Shown: positions 34,013 to 44,365, numbered from the stretch's first letter. The stretch: 54,823 nucleotides of DNA from Candidatus Choladousia intestinavium (GCA_018712785.1 DVGK01000125.1:1-54823), one strand, 5' to 3'. Numbers and translations: made by a program. The notes: generated by a model from the letters alone, not told the origin.

Positions 34013-34357
34013 CTATAACTCCTCTAATATTCTCTCCGCAATCAAATAAATCTGTCCCGCCGGCTCTTCGCCGCTTTTTTCTTTCCACCGGACAGAAAGT
34101 TCCTGTATCTTTCTTACATTCTCTCGAATGCCAAGAAAACGCTCCACCAGGTGAAGTCTCGCTTCGTAGGACTCCAGAATTTTATTGCACCGTTTAATGA
34201 GCTCATGCACTCCCTGCCTGCTGATTCCCAGCTCCGAAGCCGCCTCAGAGTAAGACAGATCGTTGAGAACCACCTGCTCATATACATTCTGCTGATGCTC
34301 TGTCAGTAACTCACCGTAAAAATCATAAAGGAGCGTCTGCTGCAAAATCTGTTCCAT
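34013..34357 (-). CDS. ylxM: YlxM, helix-turn-helix protein linked to SRP
   Basis: YlxM (114 residues) is a small helical protein with a sigma-70 region 4-like helix-turn-helix (LSYSEAASELGISRQGVHELIKRCNKIL). It is always next to ffh and modulates SRP in streptococci. ATG 34357 follows GGAGG by 7 nt. Confidence 0.93.
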   Translation of the reverse strand: MEQILQQTLLYDFYGELLTEHQQNVYEQVVLNDLSYSEAASELGISRQGVHELIKRCNKILESYEARLHLVERFLGIRENVRKIQELSVRWKEKSGEEPAGQIYLIAERILEEL

Positions 34358-34440
34358 GCTGCATCCTCCCTGCAAGTTCCCGGCGGGAAGTCAAAATCAC
34401 TCGCTGTTCGCGGAAATGAAATCTCCCGCATACCTACGCT

Positions 34441-34469
34441 ATCATATACGAAAAAAACCGGGGTGTCAA
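34441..34469 (-). promoter_or_regulatory. promoter of the ylxM-ffh-rpsP-rplS operon
   Basis: The -35 TTGACA (34469-34464), 17-bp spacer and -10 TATGAT (34446-34441) are near perfect. The leader is about 75 nt and includes GCGGGA and TTCCCGC arms that could pair upstream of the ylxM site. Confidence 0.88.
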
Positions 34470-34480
34470 GTATTTTTTAT

Positions 34481-35692
34481 TTACAGGTTCGCAGTTTTTT
34501 GGATGGGAGTATATCCATGCTCCTCCAGAGATTTGATAATCCTTGTCTTGTGTTCTGTGCCGAAAGCCTCCATGGTAATAGTCAGCTCTACGGCCGCGTT
34601 CCGGTTGGTGCTTACGAACTGGTTGTGATCCAGCTTTATGACGTTCCCCTGCTCTTCCGCAATAATGGAAGCCACCCGCACCAGCTCGCCTGGCCGGTCC
34701 GGAAGGAGCACTGAGACGGTAAAGATCCGGTCTCTCTGAATCAGGCCATGCTGTACCACAGAGGACATGGTAATCACATCCATATTTCCGCCGCTTAAAA
34801 CAGACACTACTTTTTTCCCTTTTACGTTCAGATGCTTTAGGGCTCCTACTGTAAGGAGACCGGAATTCTCCACAATCATCTTGTGATTCTCCACCATATC
34901 CAAGAAGGCTACGATCAGTTCATCATCGCTGACGGTGAGAATTTCATCCACATTCTTCTGAATGTAGGGAAAAATATTGGTTCCCGGAGTCTTTACCGCC
35001 GTACCGTCCGCAATGGTATTTACAGTGGGAAGAGTAACCACCTGGCCTTTTTCCAGAGAGACTTTCATACAGGCTGCCCCCTCCGGCTCCACCCCGATCA
35101 CTTTGATCTTTGGATTTAACAGCTTCGCCAGAGTGGAAACTCCCGTTGCCAGCCCGCCTCCGCCGATGGGAACCAGAATATAATCCACCAGGGGAAGCTC
35201 TTTTATAATCTCCATGGCAATGGTTCCCTGTCCTGTAGCCACTGCCAAGTCATCGAAAGGATGAATGAAGGTATAGCCATGCTCCTGAGCAAGGGAAAGG
35301 GCGTATTCACACGCTTCGTCGTACACATCCCCGTACAGCACGACCTCAGCCCCATAGCCCTTGGTCCGGTTCACCTTCATGAGGGGAGTAGTGGCCGGCA
35401 TGACGATCACTGCCTTGCAGCCGTAAGCCTTTGCAGCGTAGGCTACTCCCTGGGCATGATTGCCCGCAGAGGCAGTAATCAGTCCTTTTTCTCTTTCTTC
35501 CGGGGACATGGTGCTGATCTTATAGTACGCCCCCCGGATTTTATACGCCCCGGTTACCTGCATATTTTCCGGCTTCAGATACACCCGGTTGCCTGTCTGG
35601 CTGCTGAAATAATTACTGTATATGAGTTTCGTCTCCTGAACCACATTTTTTACGATTTCAGAAGCTTCTTCAAAGGATTCTAATGTCAGCAT
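34481..35692 (-). CDS. ilvA: threonine ammonia-lyase with C-terminal ACT domain
   Basis: This PLP enzyme (403 residues) converts threonine to 2-oxobutanoate and ammonia. The PLP Lys is in GAYKIRGAYYK, the SAGNHAQGVAYAA loop and the glycine-rich phosphate site GGGGLATG follow. A C-terminal ACT domain (VSVLLPDRPGELVRVASIIAEEQGN) suggests control by an amino acid. Length fits the single-ACT type that can be biosynthetic or catabolic, so the name ilvA or tdcB is open. ATG 35692 gives the family N-terminus but its site is weak; ATG 35743 overlapping ftsY has none. Confidence 0.9.
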   Translation of the reverse strand: MLTLESFEEASEIVKNVVQETKLIYSNYFSSQTGNRVYLKPENMQVTGAYKIRGAYYKISTMSPEEREKGLITASAGNHAQGVAYAAKAYGCKAVIVMPATTPLMKVNRTKGYGAEVVLYGDVYDEACEYALSLAQEHGYTFIHPFDDLAVATGQGTIAMEIIKELPLVDYILVPIGGGGLATGVSTLAKLLNPKIKVIGVEPEGAACMKVSLEKGQVVTLPTVNTIADGTAVKTPGTNIFPYIQKNVDEILTVSDDELIVAFLDMVENHKMIVENSGLLTVGALKHLNVKGKKVVSVLSGGNMDVITMSSVVQHGLIQRDRIFTVSVLLPDRPGELVRVASIIAEEQGNVIKLDHNQFVSTNRNAAVELTITMEAFGTEHKTRIIKSLEEHGYTPIQKTANL

Positions 35693-35735
35693 TTTTTCAT
35701 CTCTTTTCTTGTTCGTTTCTATTTGGCTGCTGCTG

Positions 35736-36668
35736 TTATTCATTGCTTATATCAAATAATGCATTTACAAATTCATCGGCGTCAAATTTCTGCAGATCCT
35801 CTATGGATTCTCCCACTCCGATATATTTTACGGGAATTCCCAGCTCTGAATGGATCGCCACGGCAATTCCTCCTTTGGCGGTGCCGTCCAGCTTCGTCAG
35901 GATAATTCCGGTGATATCCGTCACTTCCTTGAATTCTCTGGCCTGCGCCAGAGCGTTCTGTCCTGTTGTTCCGTCCAGGACTACCAGTGTCTCTCTGTAT
36001 GCTTCCGGATATTCCCTCTCCAGAATCCTGTTGATCTTCCCAAGCTCATTCATCAGGTTTTTCTTATTATGAAGTCGGCCCGCCGTATCAATCAGCAGGA
36101 CATCCGCCTTTCTGGCCTTGGCCGCCGCTATGGCATCATAGACCACAGAACCCGGATCCGAACCCTCCTGACCGCCAATGATATCCACCCCGGCGCGCCT
36201 GGCCCACTCCGTCAGCTGCTCTCCCGCCGCTGCCCGGAAGGTATCCGCCGCCGCCAGAATCACCTTCTTCCCCTGATCCGTAAGCTTTCCGGCCAGTTTC
36301 CCAACGCTGGTGGTCTTGCCCACTCCGTTGACGCCGATCACCAGTACCACGGATCTGCGGTTTTCAAACTCATACGCTGTCTCTCCCACATTCATCTGCT
36401 GCTTAATGCTGTCGATGAGAAGCTGTTTGCACTCGGAAGGCTCTTTAATATTTTTCTCCTTCACCTGGGCTTTCAGGTCTTCTATAATAGAGGTGGTAGC
36501 ATTAATTCCAATGTCTCCCATTACCAGAATTTCTTCTATCTCATCGTAAAAATCATCGTCTATGCTGGAAAACCCGCGAAAGATCGCATCTATACCGGAT
36601 ACGATATTATTCCTGGTCTTTGTCAGCCCGGCTACCAGACGTTTAAAAAAGCCTTTCTTTTCTTCCAT
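35736..36668 (-). CDS. ftsY: signal recognition particle receptor FtsY
   Basis: FtsY (310 residues) is the membrane-docking GTPase for SRP. GVNGVGKTTSVGKLAG, DTAGRLHNKKNLMNEL and TKLDGTAKGG are the G motifs. The acidic A domain is almost absent, as in many Firmicutes. ATG 36668 is preferred; GTG 36677 lies closer to the AGGAGG and is possible. It follows smc by 24 nt. Confidence 0.96.
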   Translation of the reverse strand: MEEKKGFFKRLVAGLTKTRNNIVSGIDAIFRGFSSIDDDFYDEIEEILVMGDIGINATTSIIEDLKAQVKEKNIKEPSECKQLLIDSIKQQMNVGETAYEFENRRSVVLVIGVNGVGKTTSVGKLAGKLTDQGKKVILAAADTFRAAAGEQLTEWARRAGVDIIGGQEGSDPGSVVYDAIAAAKARKADVLLIDTAGRLHNKKNLMNELGKINRILEREYPEAYRETLVVLDGTTGQNALAQAREFKEVTDITGIILTKLDGTAKGGIAVAIHSELGIPVKYIGVGESIEDLQKFDADEFVNALFDISNE

Positions 36669-36692
36669 AATAACCACACTCCTCCTCTTTGC

Positions 36693-39600
36693 CTACTGAT
36701 CCAGCTCCTCTTCAATCAGATTCACAGAAACAAGAGCAGACACTCCTTTTTCCTGCATGGTAATCCCGTAAAGGCGATCCGCAGCAGTCATCGTCCCTCT
36801 CCTATGTGTAATAATAATAAATTGCGTATTTTTTGTCAACTTGTGCAGGTAGTTTGCGTAGCGCTCCACGTTGCTCTCATCCAGGGCCGCCTCGATCTCA
36901 TCCAGAAGGCAGAAGGGGGAAGGCTTCAGATTCTGAATAGCGAAAAGAAGAGCAATAGCGGTAAGGGACTTTTCGCCTCCGGAAAGCTGCATCATATTCT
37001 GAAGCTTTTTCCCGGGGGGCTGCGCCACAATACGGATTCCTGCCTCCAGGATATCTTCCTCTTCCACCAGCTCAAGCGTTCCCCGTCCTCCGCCGAACAG
37101 CTGCTTGAAGGCTTTGTCAAATTCTGTGCGGATTCTCTCAAACTGCTCCTTAAACTGGGTTCTCATTCCCTCGTCCAGCTCCTGTATAATTTTCATCAAG
37201 GCTGCTTCCGCTTTCTGCAGATCCTCATACTGGGCTGTAAGGAAATCATTTCTCTCTGAAAGCTCCTTAAAATCCTCAATGGCATTTACATTGACATTCC
37301 CAAGAGACTTTATCATTCCCTTCAATTCGCTGATTCTCTTCTTCAGAACGGCCGGCGTCTCCTCAGAACCGCCCGAAGCCTCCAGCGCCGCCCCGTAAGT
37401 AAGTCCGTACTCCTCCCACATGTGGTTGGCCTGGGCCTCCTGCTGCTCCGCAAGCTTTTCCTTCTGGGCGTTCAGCCTGAAGCATTCCCGGTCCAGCAGA
37501 TTCATCTGGGAAGAGATCTCCTCTCTTTTCTCAAAAAAAGTTTTCTGCTCTTTCGTTTTCTTTTCCTTATTCTCCTGCAGGTTCAAAATCTCTTTTTCCA
37601 GCTTTTCGGCTGCCTCCGAAGCCTCCTGCACCGCTTCCTTTACCGCCTCTATCTCTTCCAACTTTTTCTGGATCTGGGCCGCGGCCTGGAGAATCCCCTC
37701 TTCAATCTCTTTTTCTTCTTTCTGGAACCGTTGGCTGTCCTCAGCGATTCTGGAAATGTTCTGCCTGGAAAATTCCTTTTCCTGGCGAATTTTGGCCAGT
37801 CTCAGATGAATCTCCTCAAAGGAAGCCTGAAACTCCTTCTCTTCCTTCTGTTTTTCCTCCAGCTCTTTCTGAAAAGCTGCGATTTTCTCCTGAAGCCTTT
37901 CCTCCTGCTCCTGCGACTGGGCTAGAGAGCCTTTTTCTTTCTCCTGGCTCTCTTTCAGATCCGCCAGCTGCCTCTCCAGCTCCTCGTTCTCTTTCCGTAC
38001 CTTTTCATAGGATTCAAAAGCATTTTTCTTTTTCTCTTCCAGTTCCTCCCGTTTCATGCGGATGGTATTCTGCTCCAGGAACTCTTCCTGCAGCTGATCC
38101 TTCAGCGCCACGATCCGGTCTCTGAGACGGTTTCGCTCACTGCGGCAGCCATCTATACGCTCCTTCAGCTGTTCCAGGGTTACGCCGCGCTTTTTCACCT
38201 GATCTTCCAGCTCCTCAATCTCCCTGCGTCTTCCCAGAAGATTTCCGGAATTTTTAAAGGCTCCGCCGCTCATGGAACCTCCGGGACTTAAAAGCTCTCC
38301 CTCCAGGGTTACGATCCGCAGGGAATGCCGGTACTTCCCGGCCAGCGCCACCGCGTCATCAATGCTCTCCGCCACCACGGTTTTCCCTAAAAGAAATTCC
38401 TTAAGAGACTCAAACTGCGCCTGGGTTTTTACCAGGGAGCTTGCCGTTCCGATGACTCCGGGCTCCTTTAAAACCCCTTCCTGTATCTTGCCTCCACGGA
38501 GCGTAATGCCGTTCAGCGGAAGGAAGGTGGCCCTTCCATAGCGGTTCTGCTTCAAAAAGCCGATCATCCTTTTTGCTGTGTTCTCTGTATCTGTAACAAT
38601 GTTCTGTATGCTTCCTCCCAGGGCTGTCTCAATGGCCGTCTCATATTTCTGACCCACTTTAATCAGGTCCGCCACCACGCCTAAAATTCCGGGAACGTTT
38701 TTCCTCTGCTCCATCACTCTTCGAATGCTGTTTCCATAGCCGTCGTACCGTTCCGTAATATTTTTCAGAGATTCCAGCCTGGAAGCCTCCTGATGGTACT
38801 GCTTCTGAAGCTGCTCCATCTGCTGGTTGTATCCGGAAAGCTCCCCTTGAATTTTCTCCAGGCTGCCGCTGGCATCTTCACTCTGGCTGTTAAGTTCTGA
38901 AATCCGCCGGTTTGTCTCTTCTTCTTCTCCTTTCAGGGAATCCAGAAGCTCCTCCTGCCTGGACTCTTCTGTCTTCAGGTTCAGGGCCTCCCGCATCAGC
39001 TCAGCCCTTCTCACTTTGGCCTGCTCCGCCATGGTATCATACCTGAGAATCCCCGCTTTCAGACTTCCCCTCTGATTCAGCAGCCCTATGATCTCATTTT
39101 TCCCCTCATCAATTCCATTTCCCAGTCGTGAAAGCTCCCGGCGGAGACTTGAGGCTCCCAGGCTGGCAGCTCTCTCCTCATCGGATACCTGATCCAGCTC
39201 TTCCTGCAGCTTTTTCTGCCGATCTTCCTCCGCCTCCTTTTCCCTAAGGCACCTGGAAATTTCCTTGGCCGCCGATTCCTTCCGGCTCTTTAAATGTTCT
39301 TCGTTGGTTCTGGCTGTATTGATCTGCTCTCTGGACAGCTGGATCTGGTTTTCCAGCTGCTGCTTTTTCAGCTTTCCTCCGGACGCTTCCTCCTGTTTTT
39401 CCTGAAGCTCTTTTTCCAGACCTGCGATCTCTTCCTCCAGGCCCTCATAATCCGTCCTGGCTCTCTCATAATCCGCTTTCGTATTTTCCAGCTGATTTTC
39501 CGACACAGAAAGATTTTCCTCCGTCAAAGCCAGCTCCCTGCGGATTCTCTCCGTTTCTCCCAGAAACAGTGAGATTTCCTGTCCCTTCAGTTCTTCCCGC

Positions 39601-40253
39601 AGCTTCAGATACTCTCTGGCTTTTTCCGCCTGCTTTTCCATAGGGCCGATCTGCCTTTTCAGCTCCGACAGGATATCGGTTACCCGAACCAGATTCTGGC
39701 GCTCCGCCTCCAGCTTCTTAACAGCTGTGTTTTTACGCCGCTTGAACTTAACGATTCCCGCCGCCTCATCAAAAAGCTCTCTCCGCTCTTCCGGCTTTCC
39801 GCTGAGAATCTTCTCGATCTGCCCCTGGCCGATTATGGAATACCCTTCTTTTCCGATTCCCGTGTCATAGAACAGCTCGTTAATGTCTTTCAGACGCACC
39901 TGCGTTCCGTTAAGCAGATACTCGCTTTCCCCGGAGCGGTATACCCGCCTGGTCACTGTTACTTCATCATAGGAGACCGGAAGCCGATGATCCCCGTTGT
40001 CCAAGGTTATAGAAACCGTCGCATATCCCAGGGGCTTTCTGCTCTCTGTCCCGGCAAAAATAACGTCCTGCATACTGGCGCCCCTAAGCTGCTTGGCACT
40101 TTGTTCACCCAGAACCCATCGCACCGCGTCAGCTACGTTGCTTTTGCCGCTTCCGTTTGGTCCCACAATGGCTGTGATCCCATTATGAAACTGGAATATA
40201 ATTTTATTCGCAAAAGACTTGAACCCCTGTACTTCAATGCTTTTCAGATACAT
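36693..40253 (-). CDS. smc: chromosome segregation protein SMC
   Basis: SMC (1186 residues) is the ATPase of the condensin-like complex with ScpAB. Walker A GPNGSGKS is at residues 31-38. Two long coiled-coil arms flank a hinge at the middle ([30 protein letters not shown] onwards). The signature [14 protein letters not shown] and Walker [12 protein letters not shown] are near the C-terminus. Its start overlaps the rnc end by 20 bp, the conserved rnc-smc-ftsY order. Confidence 0.97.
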   Translation of the reverse strand: MYLKSIEVQGFKSFANKIIFQFHNGITAIVGPNGSGKSNVADAVRWVLGEQSAKQLRGASMQDVIFAGTESRKPLGYATVSITLDNGDHRLPVSYDEVTVTRRVYRSGESEYLLNGTQVRLKDINELFYDTGIGKEGYSIIGQGQIEKILSGKPEERRELFDEAAGIVKFKRRKNTAVKKLEAERQNLVRVTDILSELKRQIGPMEKQAEKAREYLKLREELKGQEISLFLGETERIRRELALTEENLSVSENQLENTKADYERARTDYEGLEEEIAGLEKELQEKQEEASGGKLKKQQLENQIQLSREQINTARTNEEHLKSRKESAAKEISRCLREKEAEEDRQKKLQEELDQVSDEERAASLGASSLRRELSRLGNGIDEGKNEIIGLLNQRGSLKAGILRYDTMAEQAKVRRAELMREALNLKTEESRQEELLDSLKGEEEETNRRISELNSQSEDASGSLEKIQGELSGYNQQMEQLQKQYHQEASRLESLKNITERYDGYGNSIRRVMEQRKNVPGILGVVADLIKVGQKYETAIETALGGSIQNIVTDTENTAKRMIGFLKQNRYGRATFLPLNGITLRGGKIQEGVLKEPGVIGTASSLVKTQAQFESLKEFLLGKTVVAESIDDAVALAGKYRHSLRIVTLEGELLSPGGSMSGGAFKNSGNLLGRRREIEELEDQVKKRGVTLEQLKERIDGCRSERNRLRDRIVALKDQLQEEFLEQNTIRMKREELEEKKKNAFESYEKVRKENEELERQLADLKESQEKEKGSLAQSQEQEERLQEKIAAFQKELEEKQKEEKEFQASFEEIHLRLAKIRQEKEFSRQNISRIAEDSQRFQKEEKEIEEGILQAAAQIQKKLEEIEAVKEAVQEASEAAEKLEKEILNLQENKEKKTKEQKTFFEKREEISSQMNLLDRECFRLNAQKEKLAEQQEAQANHMWEEYGLTYGAALEASGGSEETPAVLKKRISELKGMIKSLGNVNVNAIEDFKELSERNDFLTAQYEDLQKAEAALMKIIQELDEGMRTQFKEQFERIRTEFDKAFKQLFGGGRGTLELVEEEDILEAGIRIVAQPPGKKLQNMMQLSGGEKSLTAIALLFAIQNLKPSPFCLLDEIEAALDESNVERYANYLHKLTKNTQFIIITHRRGTMTAADRLYGITMQEKGVSALVSVNLIEEELDQ

Positions 40254-40953
40254 ACTGTGTGTTTTTCCCTTTCAATGCAAGAATGGCACGGTAGGCCGCC
40301 GCCTGTTCCGCCGCTTTTTTGGTGCTTCCTTCTCCTTCTCCTGCCTTGCGGTTTCCGATCCGAACCTCCACGATAAACTTCTTCGCATGATCCGGCCCCT
40401 CTTCCCCCACTACTTCATAACAGATTTCCTCATCCTTGAAATCTCTCTGTACCAGCTCCTGCAAAATAGTCTTGCTATCATAAAAGAGCTTTTTGTGTTC
40501 GATATCCGTAAGAATAAACTTCAAGACAAACTCTTTTGCACTAGCAAAACCACCGTCCAAATAAATTGCTCCGATCAATGCCTCCATCGCGTCAGAAAGA
40601 ATGGAATTTCTCTCCCTTCCTCCTGTATGCTCTTCTCCTTTTCCCAGCAGAAGATACTTTCCCAGCTCAAATTCTCTGGCGCACAGAGCCAGCGTGGGCT
40701 CACATACAATGCTGGCCCGAAGCTTCGTCAGATCCCCCTCCGGCATTTTAGGATACTGATGGTACAGAAAATCACTGCTTATAATCTCCAGAACCGCGTC
40801 TCCCAGAAATTCCAGCCGCTCATTATCTGCCGCTGGGCGCGGTTTATGCTCATTGGCATAGGAGCTGTGGCACATGGCCTGCCTAAGCATCCCCTTCTCT
40901 CTGAATGTATATCCGATTTTTTTCTCAAGCTCCCTGAAACGATAGTCCTCCAT
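40234..40953 (-). CDS. rnc: ribonuclease III
   Basis: RNase III (239 residues) cleaves double-stranded RNA. The signature NERLEFLGDAVLEI with catalytic Glu and Asp, and the second site DAMEALIGAIYLDGG, are present. A C-terminal dsRNA-binding domain (TILQELVQRDFKDE..., GEGSTKKAAEQAAAYRAI) follows. ATG 40953 is 5 nt from GGAGG. The frame to 41013 reads through the terminator hairpin after acpP. Confidence 0.96.
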   Translation of the reverse strand: MEDYRFRELEKKIGYTFREKGMLRQAMCHSSYANEHKPRPAADNERLEFLGDAVLEIISSDFLYHQYPKMPEGDLTKLRASIVCEPTLALCAREFELGKYLLLGKGEEHTGGRERNSILSDAMEALIGAIYLDGGFASAKEFVLKFILTDIEHKKLFYDSKTILQELVQRDFKDEEICYEVVGEEGPDHAKKFIVEVRIGNRKAGEGEGSTKKAAEQAAAYRAILALKGKNTQYVSEKH

Positions 40954-40980
40954 AATTTCCTCCCTTTTCCATGCCACAGG

Positions 40981-41004
40981 AAAAGGGGCTCTTGTAAAGC
41001 CCCC
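40981..41004 (-). terminator. terminator or attenuator between acpP and rnc
   Basis: GGGGCT / AGCCCC with a 7-nt loop is followed on the minus strand by TTTTCC. It lies just after the acpP stop and before the rnc site. It probably gives much more acpP than rnc-smc mRNA. Confidence 0.7.
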
Positions 41005-41009
41005 TTCGT

Positions 41010-41240
41010 TCATCCTACTGCATTCTTGATAGCCTCTGCGGCATCACCTACGGAAACGATTTTCTCCGCTTTTTCATTGGGAATCTCTATGTCAAATTCC
41101 TCTTCTATTCCCATAATAATCTGAAAAACATCCAGGGAATCCGCTCCCAAATCATCCACAAACGTAGTCTCCGGCGTAATCTCATCCGAATCCACATTCA
41201 ATACCTCTGCAATAATATTCTGCAATTTTTCAAATTCCAT
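41010..41240 (-). CDS. acpP: acyl carrier protein
   Basis: ACP (76 residues) carries fatty acyl chains on a phosphopantetheine attached to the Ser in GADSLDVFQ. It is acidic, as usual. plsX is 55 nt upstream and rnc follows; PlsX uses acyl-ACP. Confidence 0.97.
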   Translation of the reverse strand: MEFEKLQNIIAEVLNVDSDEITPETTFVDDLGADSLDVFQIIMGIEEEFDIEIPNEKAEKIVSVGDAAEAIKNAVG

Positions 41241-41294
41241 AATCCTTCCTTCTCTCCTTACTTTTTCTAAATTTGCCCGACGCCGCAGGGTGTT

Positions 41295-42299
41295 TTACAC
41301 CTGAATGTGCTCCATTATTTTTTCATTGATCTTCTGTTTTTTAAACTGCGCACATTGATAAATGGAATTTTCCACCTCTTTGGCGGTTGAACTGCCGTGA
41401 GTTTTTACTACAAGCCCCTTCAGTCCCAGAAGAGGCGCTCCTCCATACTCACTGACATCAAATTTTTTCAGAGTCCGCTTGAGAGCCGGCTTCACTAACA
41501 GCGCTCCTATTTTCGATCTGAAACTTTCCAGCATGCTTTCCTTAATCTTGGAAATCAAAGTGCCCGCCACTCCCTCATAAAGCTTGAGAATCACATTTCC
41601 CACAAAGGCTTCGCAGACAACCACGTCACAGACCCCCTGTGGAATATCTCTGGCTTCCACACTTCCGATAAAATTAAGATCCGCACACTCCTTCAGAAGA
41701 GGAAATGTCTCCTTAACAAGAGCGTTTCCTTTCTCCTCTTCAGCTCCTATGTTCACAATCCCCACCCTGGGCCGCTTCACCCCGATTACATTCTCCATAT
41801 ACACGGATCCCATTCTGGCGAACTGAACCAGATGTGAGGAACGGGCATCCACATTCGCGCCGCAGTCGATCAGAAGAGTAGCTCCTTCCTTGGTAGGAAT
41901 CAGCGGCGCAAGAGCAGGACGCTCAATCCCTTTGATTCTTCCCACAATGGCCTGGGCGCCTACCAGAACCGCGCCTGTACTGCCGGCCGAGACAAAAGCA
42001 TCCGCCTCACCCCGGCGAACCATCATCAGCCCCGCCACAATGGAAGAGTCCTTCTTGGTGCGGATCGCCGCGACAGGAGGTTCCGCTGTCTCAATCACTT
42101 GAGAGGTATGAATCACCTGGATCCTCTCTCCCGGATAGGCATACTGTTTCAGTTCTCTTTCCAGTACATCCTGATATCCGGTCAGAAGGATACGAATTTC
42201 ATCGTGATCTTTTACAGCGGCTACAGCCCCTTTTACAATCTCCGAAGGCGCATTGTCTCCTCCCATTCCGTCTACAACTACGCGTACCACATCGCTCAT
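41295..42299 (-). CDS. plsX: phosphate acyltransferase PlsX
   Basis: PlsX (334 residues) makes acyl-phosphate from acyl-ACP for PlsY (20469-21119). VVVDGMGGDNAPSEIVKGAV at the start and FVGNVILKLYEGVAGTL near the C-terminal part are typical. ATG 42299 is 7 nt after AGGAGG. The frame to 42458 covers the rpmF terminator and promoter and is rejected. Confidence 0.96.
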   Translation of the reverse strand: MSDVVRVVVDGMGGDNAPSEIVKGAVAAVKDHDEIRILLTGYQDVLERELKQYAYPGERIQVIHTSQVIETAEPPVAAIRTKKDSSIVAGLMMVRRGEADAFVSAGSTGAVLVGAQAIVGRIKGIERPALAPLIPTKEGATLLIDCGANVDARSSHLVQFARMGSVYMENVIGVKRPRVGIVNIGAEEEKGNALVKETFPLLKECADLNFIGSVEARDIPQGVCDVVVCEAFVGNVILKLYEGVAGTLISKIKESMLESFRSKIGALLVKPALKRTLKKFDVSEYGGAPLLGLKGLVVKTHGSSTAKEVENSIYQCAQFKKQKINEKIMEHIQV

Positions 42300-42324
42300 T
42301 TCTTCTCCTCCTGCATTTCTATTA

Positions 42325-42353
42325 CATAATATACTAGACATTATTGTAAAAAG
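42325..42353 (-). promoter_or_regulatory. candidate promoter of plsX-acpP
   Basis: TTGCTT, a 17-bp spacer and TATATT lie between the rpmF terminator and plsX. The -35 is weak but the position is right for restarting transcription after the terminator. Confidence 0.55.
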
Positions 42354-42365
42354 CAATAAGAAATT

Positions 42366-42399
42366 CAAAAGGAGCCGCTGCTTTAGCGCGCGGCTCCTT
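42366..42399 (-). terminator. terminator after rpmF
   Basis: An 8-bp GC-rich stem GGAGCCGC / GCGGCTCC (extended by flanking A-T pairs) is followed on the minus strand by TTTTGAATTTC, 19 bp after the rpmF stop. Confidence 0.85.
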
Positions 42400-42417
42400 C
42401 TAATAACCCTGCAAGAA

Positions 42418-42597
42418 TTAATCCATTGCAATGATCTCTTTTTTGTTGTAGGTCCCACAAGCCTTGCAGACCTTATGCGGGAGCATCAGAGCGCCGCATT
42501 TGCTGCATTTTACAAGATTCGGAGCAGTCATTTTCCAGTTTGCTCTTCTCTTGTCTCTTCTGGCTTTGGAAGTTTTATTCTTCGGGCAGATAGACAT
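42418..42597 (-). CDS. rpmF: 50S ribosomal protein L32
   Basis: L32 (59 residues) is read from ATG 42597 to TAA 42418. It begins MSICPKNKTSKARRDKRRAN and carries CSKCG and CKACG, so it is the zinc-binding (C+) form with Cys31, 34, 44 and 47. It follows yceD by 3 nt, the conserved pair. AAGGAGG lies at the yceD end, giving a normal ribosome binding site. Confidence 0.96.
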   Translation of the reverse strand: MSICPKNKTSKARRDKRRANWKMTAPNLVKCSKCGALMLPHKVCKACGTYNKKEIIAMD

Positions 42598-42600
42598 AGG

Positions 42601-43092
42601 TTACACCTCCTTAAAATTGCTGAAAATATCAAGGACTTTTGCCATTCTAGGATCCAAATCTGTCTGTTCACAAGCACAGGAACCATGATTCAGATTCTGT
42701 CCACAGGTACTGCACAGCCCTCTGCATGTCTCTTTGCACAAAACACGCTCCGGCCAGAACAACAGCGCCTCATCGTGAACAAGCTGATCCACATCCAGGT
42801 TATATCCATCAATATAATCTTTGTCTTTCAAATCCAGCTCATTTTCCAGCCGGATCTCCAGTCTGCAGGTCACAGGCTCAAGACAACGAGCGCATGGAAT
42901 CAAAACCGCGAGTGACGTACTGCCTTCTATTGATAGCCGCTTTCCCTCCTGATTCTCAATCGTAAGAATCGCCGGTTCCCGGCTCACAACAGGATAAGTC
43001 CCTGATTTGTAGGATAATTCTGCAAGTGTAATCTCTGTTTCCCGATGAATCACTTTTCCCTTTTCCAGAATTACTTCCGTCAAATCCAACAA
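42601..43092 (-). CDS. yceD: YceD (DUF177) family protein
   Basis: This 163-residue DUF177 protein carries the family core IPCARCLEPVTC and a Cys-rich C-terminus (CKETCRGLCSTCGQNLNHGSCAC). The family accompanies rpmF and is linked to 23S rRNA maturation. The start is placed at TTG 43092 because GGAGGAG lies 6-7 nt upstream and the strong promoter predicts transcription from about 43115. The ATG at 43107 would be almost leaderless, without a site, and its first codons form the ribosome binding site itself. Confidence 0.88.
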   Translation of the reverse strand: MLDLTEVILEKGKVIHRETEITLAELSYKSGTYPVVSREPAILTIENQEGKRLSIEGSTSLAVLIPCARCLEPVTCRLEIRLENELDLKDKDYIDGYNLDVDQLVHDEALLFWPERVLCKETCRGLCSTCGQNLNHGSCACEQTDLDPRMAKVLDIFSNFKEV

Positions 43093-43121
43093 GACGCACT
43101 CCTCCATGACACACTTTTTAA

Positions 43122-43150
43122 ATTATATCCGCAGGCATTCTGTTTGTCAA
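43122..43150 (-). promoter_or_regulatory. consensus promoter of yceD-rpmF
   Basis: The -35 TTGACA (43150-43145), 17-bp spacer and -10 TATAAT (43127-43122) match the sigma-A consensus at all 12 positions. It lies between the ackA stop and yceD. Confidence 0.92.
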
Positions 43151-43168
43151 CAGTTTTTTTACTTTCTG

Positions 43169-44365
43169 CTATTTTACCAGCGCCACTGTTTCCCGGCAGA
43201 TCGCCAACTCCTCGTTGGTGGGGAGCAGCATAACCTTTACCTTGGAATTCTCGGAGGAAATCAGAGTCTCCTTTCCTCTTACATCATTGGCCTGGTCGTC
43301 AATCTCAACGCCCAGATATCCCAGGTAAGAGCAGATCGTCTTTCTGGCTACCTTGTCATTCTCGCCTACCCCTGCGGTAAAGGCAATAGCGTCTACGCCG
43401 TTCATCGCCGCCGTGTAAGCTCCGATGTATTTTGCCACTCTGTAGTAGAAGGCGTCCAGAGCAACAGCCGCAAGATGATTTCCCTCTTCCTTCGCTTTCT
43501 CAATATCGCGGAAATCGCTGGAAATTCCGCCGGACATTCCCAGAACACCGGACTTCTTATTCAGAACGTTCAGCATCTCGTCTACTGTAAGGTTCTCTTT
43601 ATTGCATACGAACTGTACGACTGCCGGATCCACATCGCCGCTTCTTGTACCCATAATCAGACCTTCCAGCGGAGTCAGACCCATAGAGGTATCCACGCAT
43701 TTCCCGCCGATGGAGGCTGAGACGCTGGCTCCGTTGCCCAGATGGCAGACGATTACCTTCGCCTTCTCAGGATCCAGTCCTCCGAACTTAATAGCCTCGC
43801 CGGAAACGAATTTATGGCTGGTTCCGTGGAAGCCGTAGCGGCGGATGCTGTACTTCTCATAGTACTCATGGGGAATCGCGTACATATATGCCTTCTCCGG
43901 CATGGACATACCGAATGCCGTATCGAATACCGCCACGTTGGGAACCCCCGGCATAGCTGCCTCGCAGGCCTCGATTCCCATTAAGTTTGCCGGATTGTGA
44001 AGTGGCCCCAGGTCAAAGCACTCCCGGATTACTTTCTTTACATCTTCGTTCACCACGATAGAATCACTGTACTTCATACCGCCATGGAGTACTCTGTGCC
44101 CTACGGCTGAGATCTCGCTGGTGTCAGCGATCACTCCGTATGTACCGTCCACCAGGGCGTCCATTACCATCTGAATGGCAGTGGTGTGATCCGGCATAGC
44201 CTTCTCAACCACGTATTTTTCCTTGCCGGCCGCCTCATGTGTCAGCTTGGACCCTTCGATCCCAATTCTCTCACAAAGCCCCTTAGCCAGAACGCTCTCG
44301 TTCTCGCTGTCAATGAGCTGATACTTCAAAGAAGAACTTCCGCAGTTTATCACTAATACTTTCAT
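43169..44365 (-). CDS. ackA: acetate kinase
   Basis: AckA (398 residues) makes ATP and acetate from acetyl-phosphate and ADP, the substrate-level ATP step of acetogenesis. NCGSSSLKYQL at the start, FDTAFG, CHLGNGASVSA, GTRSGDVDP and FTAGVGEND are family motifs, with the catalytic Asp and Arg in place. It follows pta by 33 nt. Confidence 0.97.
   Translation of the reverse strand: MKVLVINCGSSSLKYQLIDSENESVLAKGLCERIGIEGSKLTHEAAGKEKYVVEKAMPDHTTAIQMVMDALVDGTYGVIADTSEISAVGHRVLHGGMKYSDSIVVNEDVKKVIRECFDLGPLHNPANLMGIEACEAAMPGVPNVAVFDTAFGMSMPEKAYMYAIPHEYYEKYSIRRYGFHGTSHKFVSGEAIKFGGLDPEKAKVIVCHLGNGASVSASIGGKCVDTSMGLTPLEGLIMGTRSGDVDPAVVQFVCNKENLTVDEMLNVLNKKSGVLGMSGGISSDFRDIEKAKEEGNHLAAVALDAFYYRVAKYIGAYTAAMNGVDAIAFTAGVGENDKVARKTICSYLGYLGVEIDDQANDVRGKETLISSENSKVKVMLLPTNEELAICRETVALVK

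Noticed and set aside
42300-42458. Extra 53 codons at the start of plsX
   Set aside because: It would translate the rpmF terminator and part of rpmF in another frame; ATG 42299 has a strong site.
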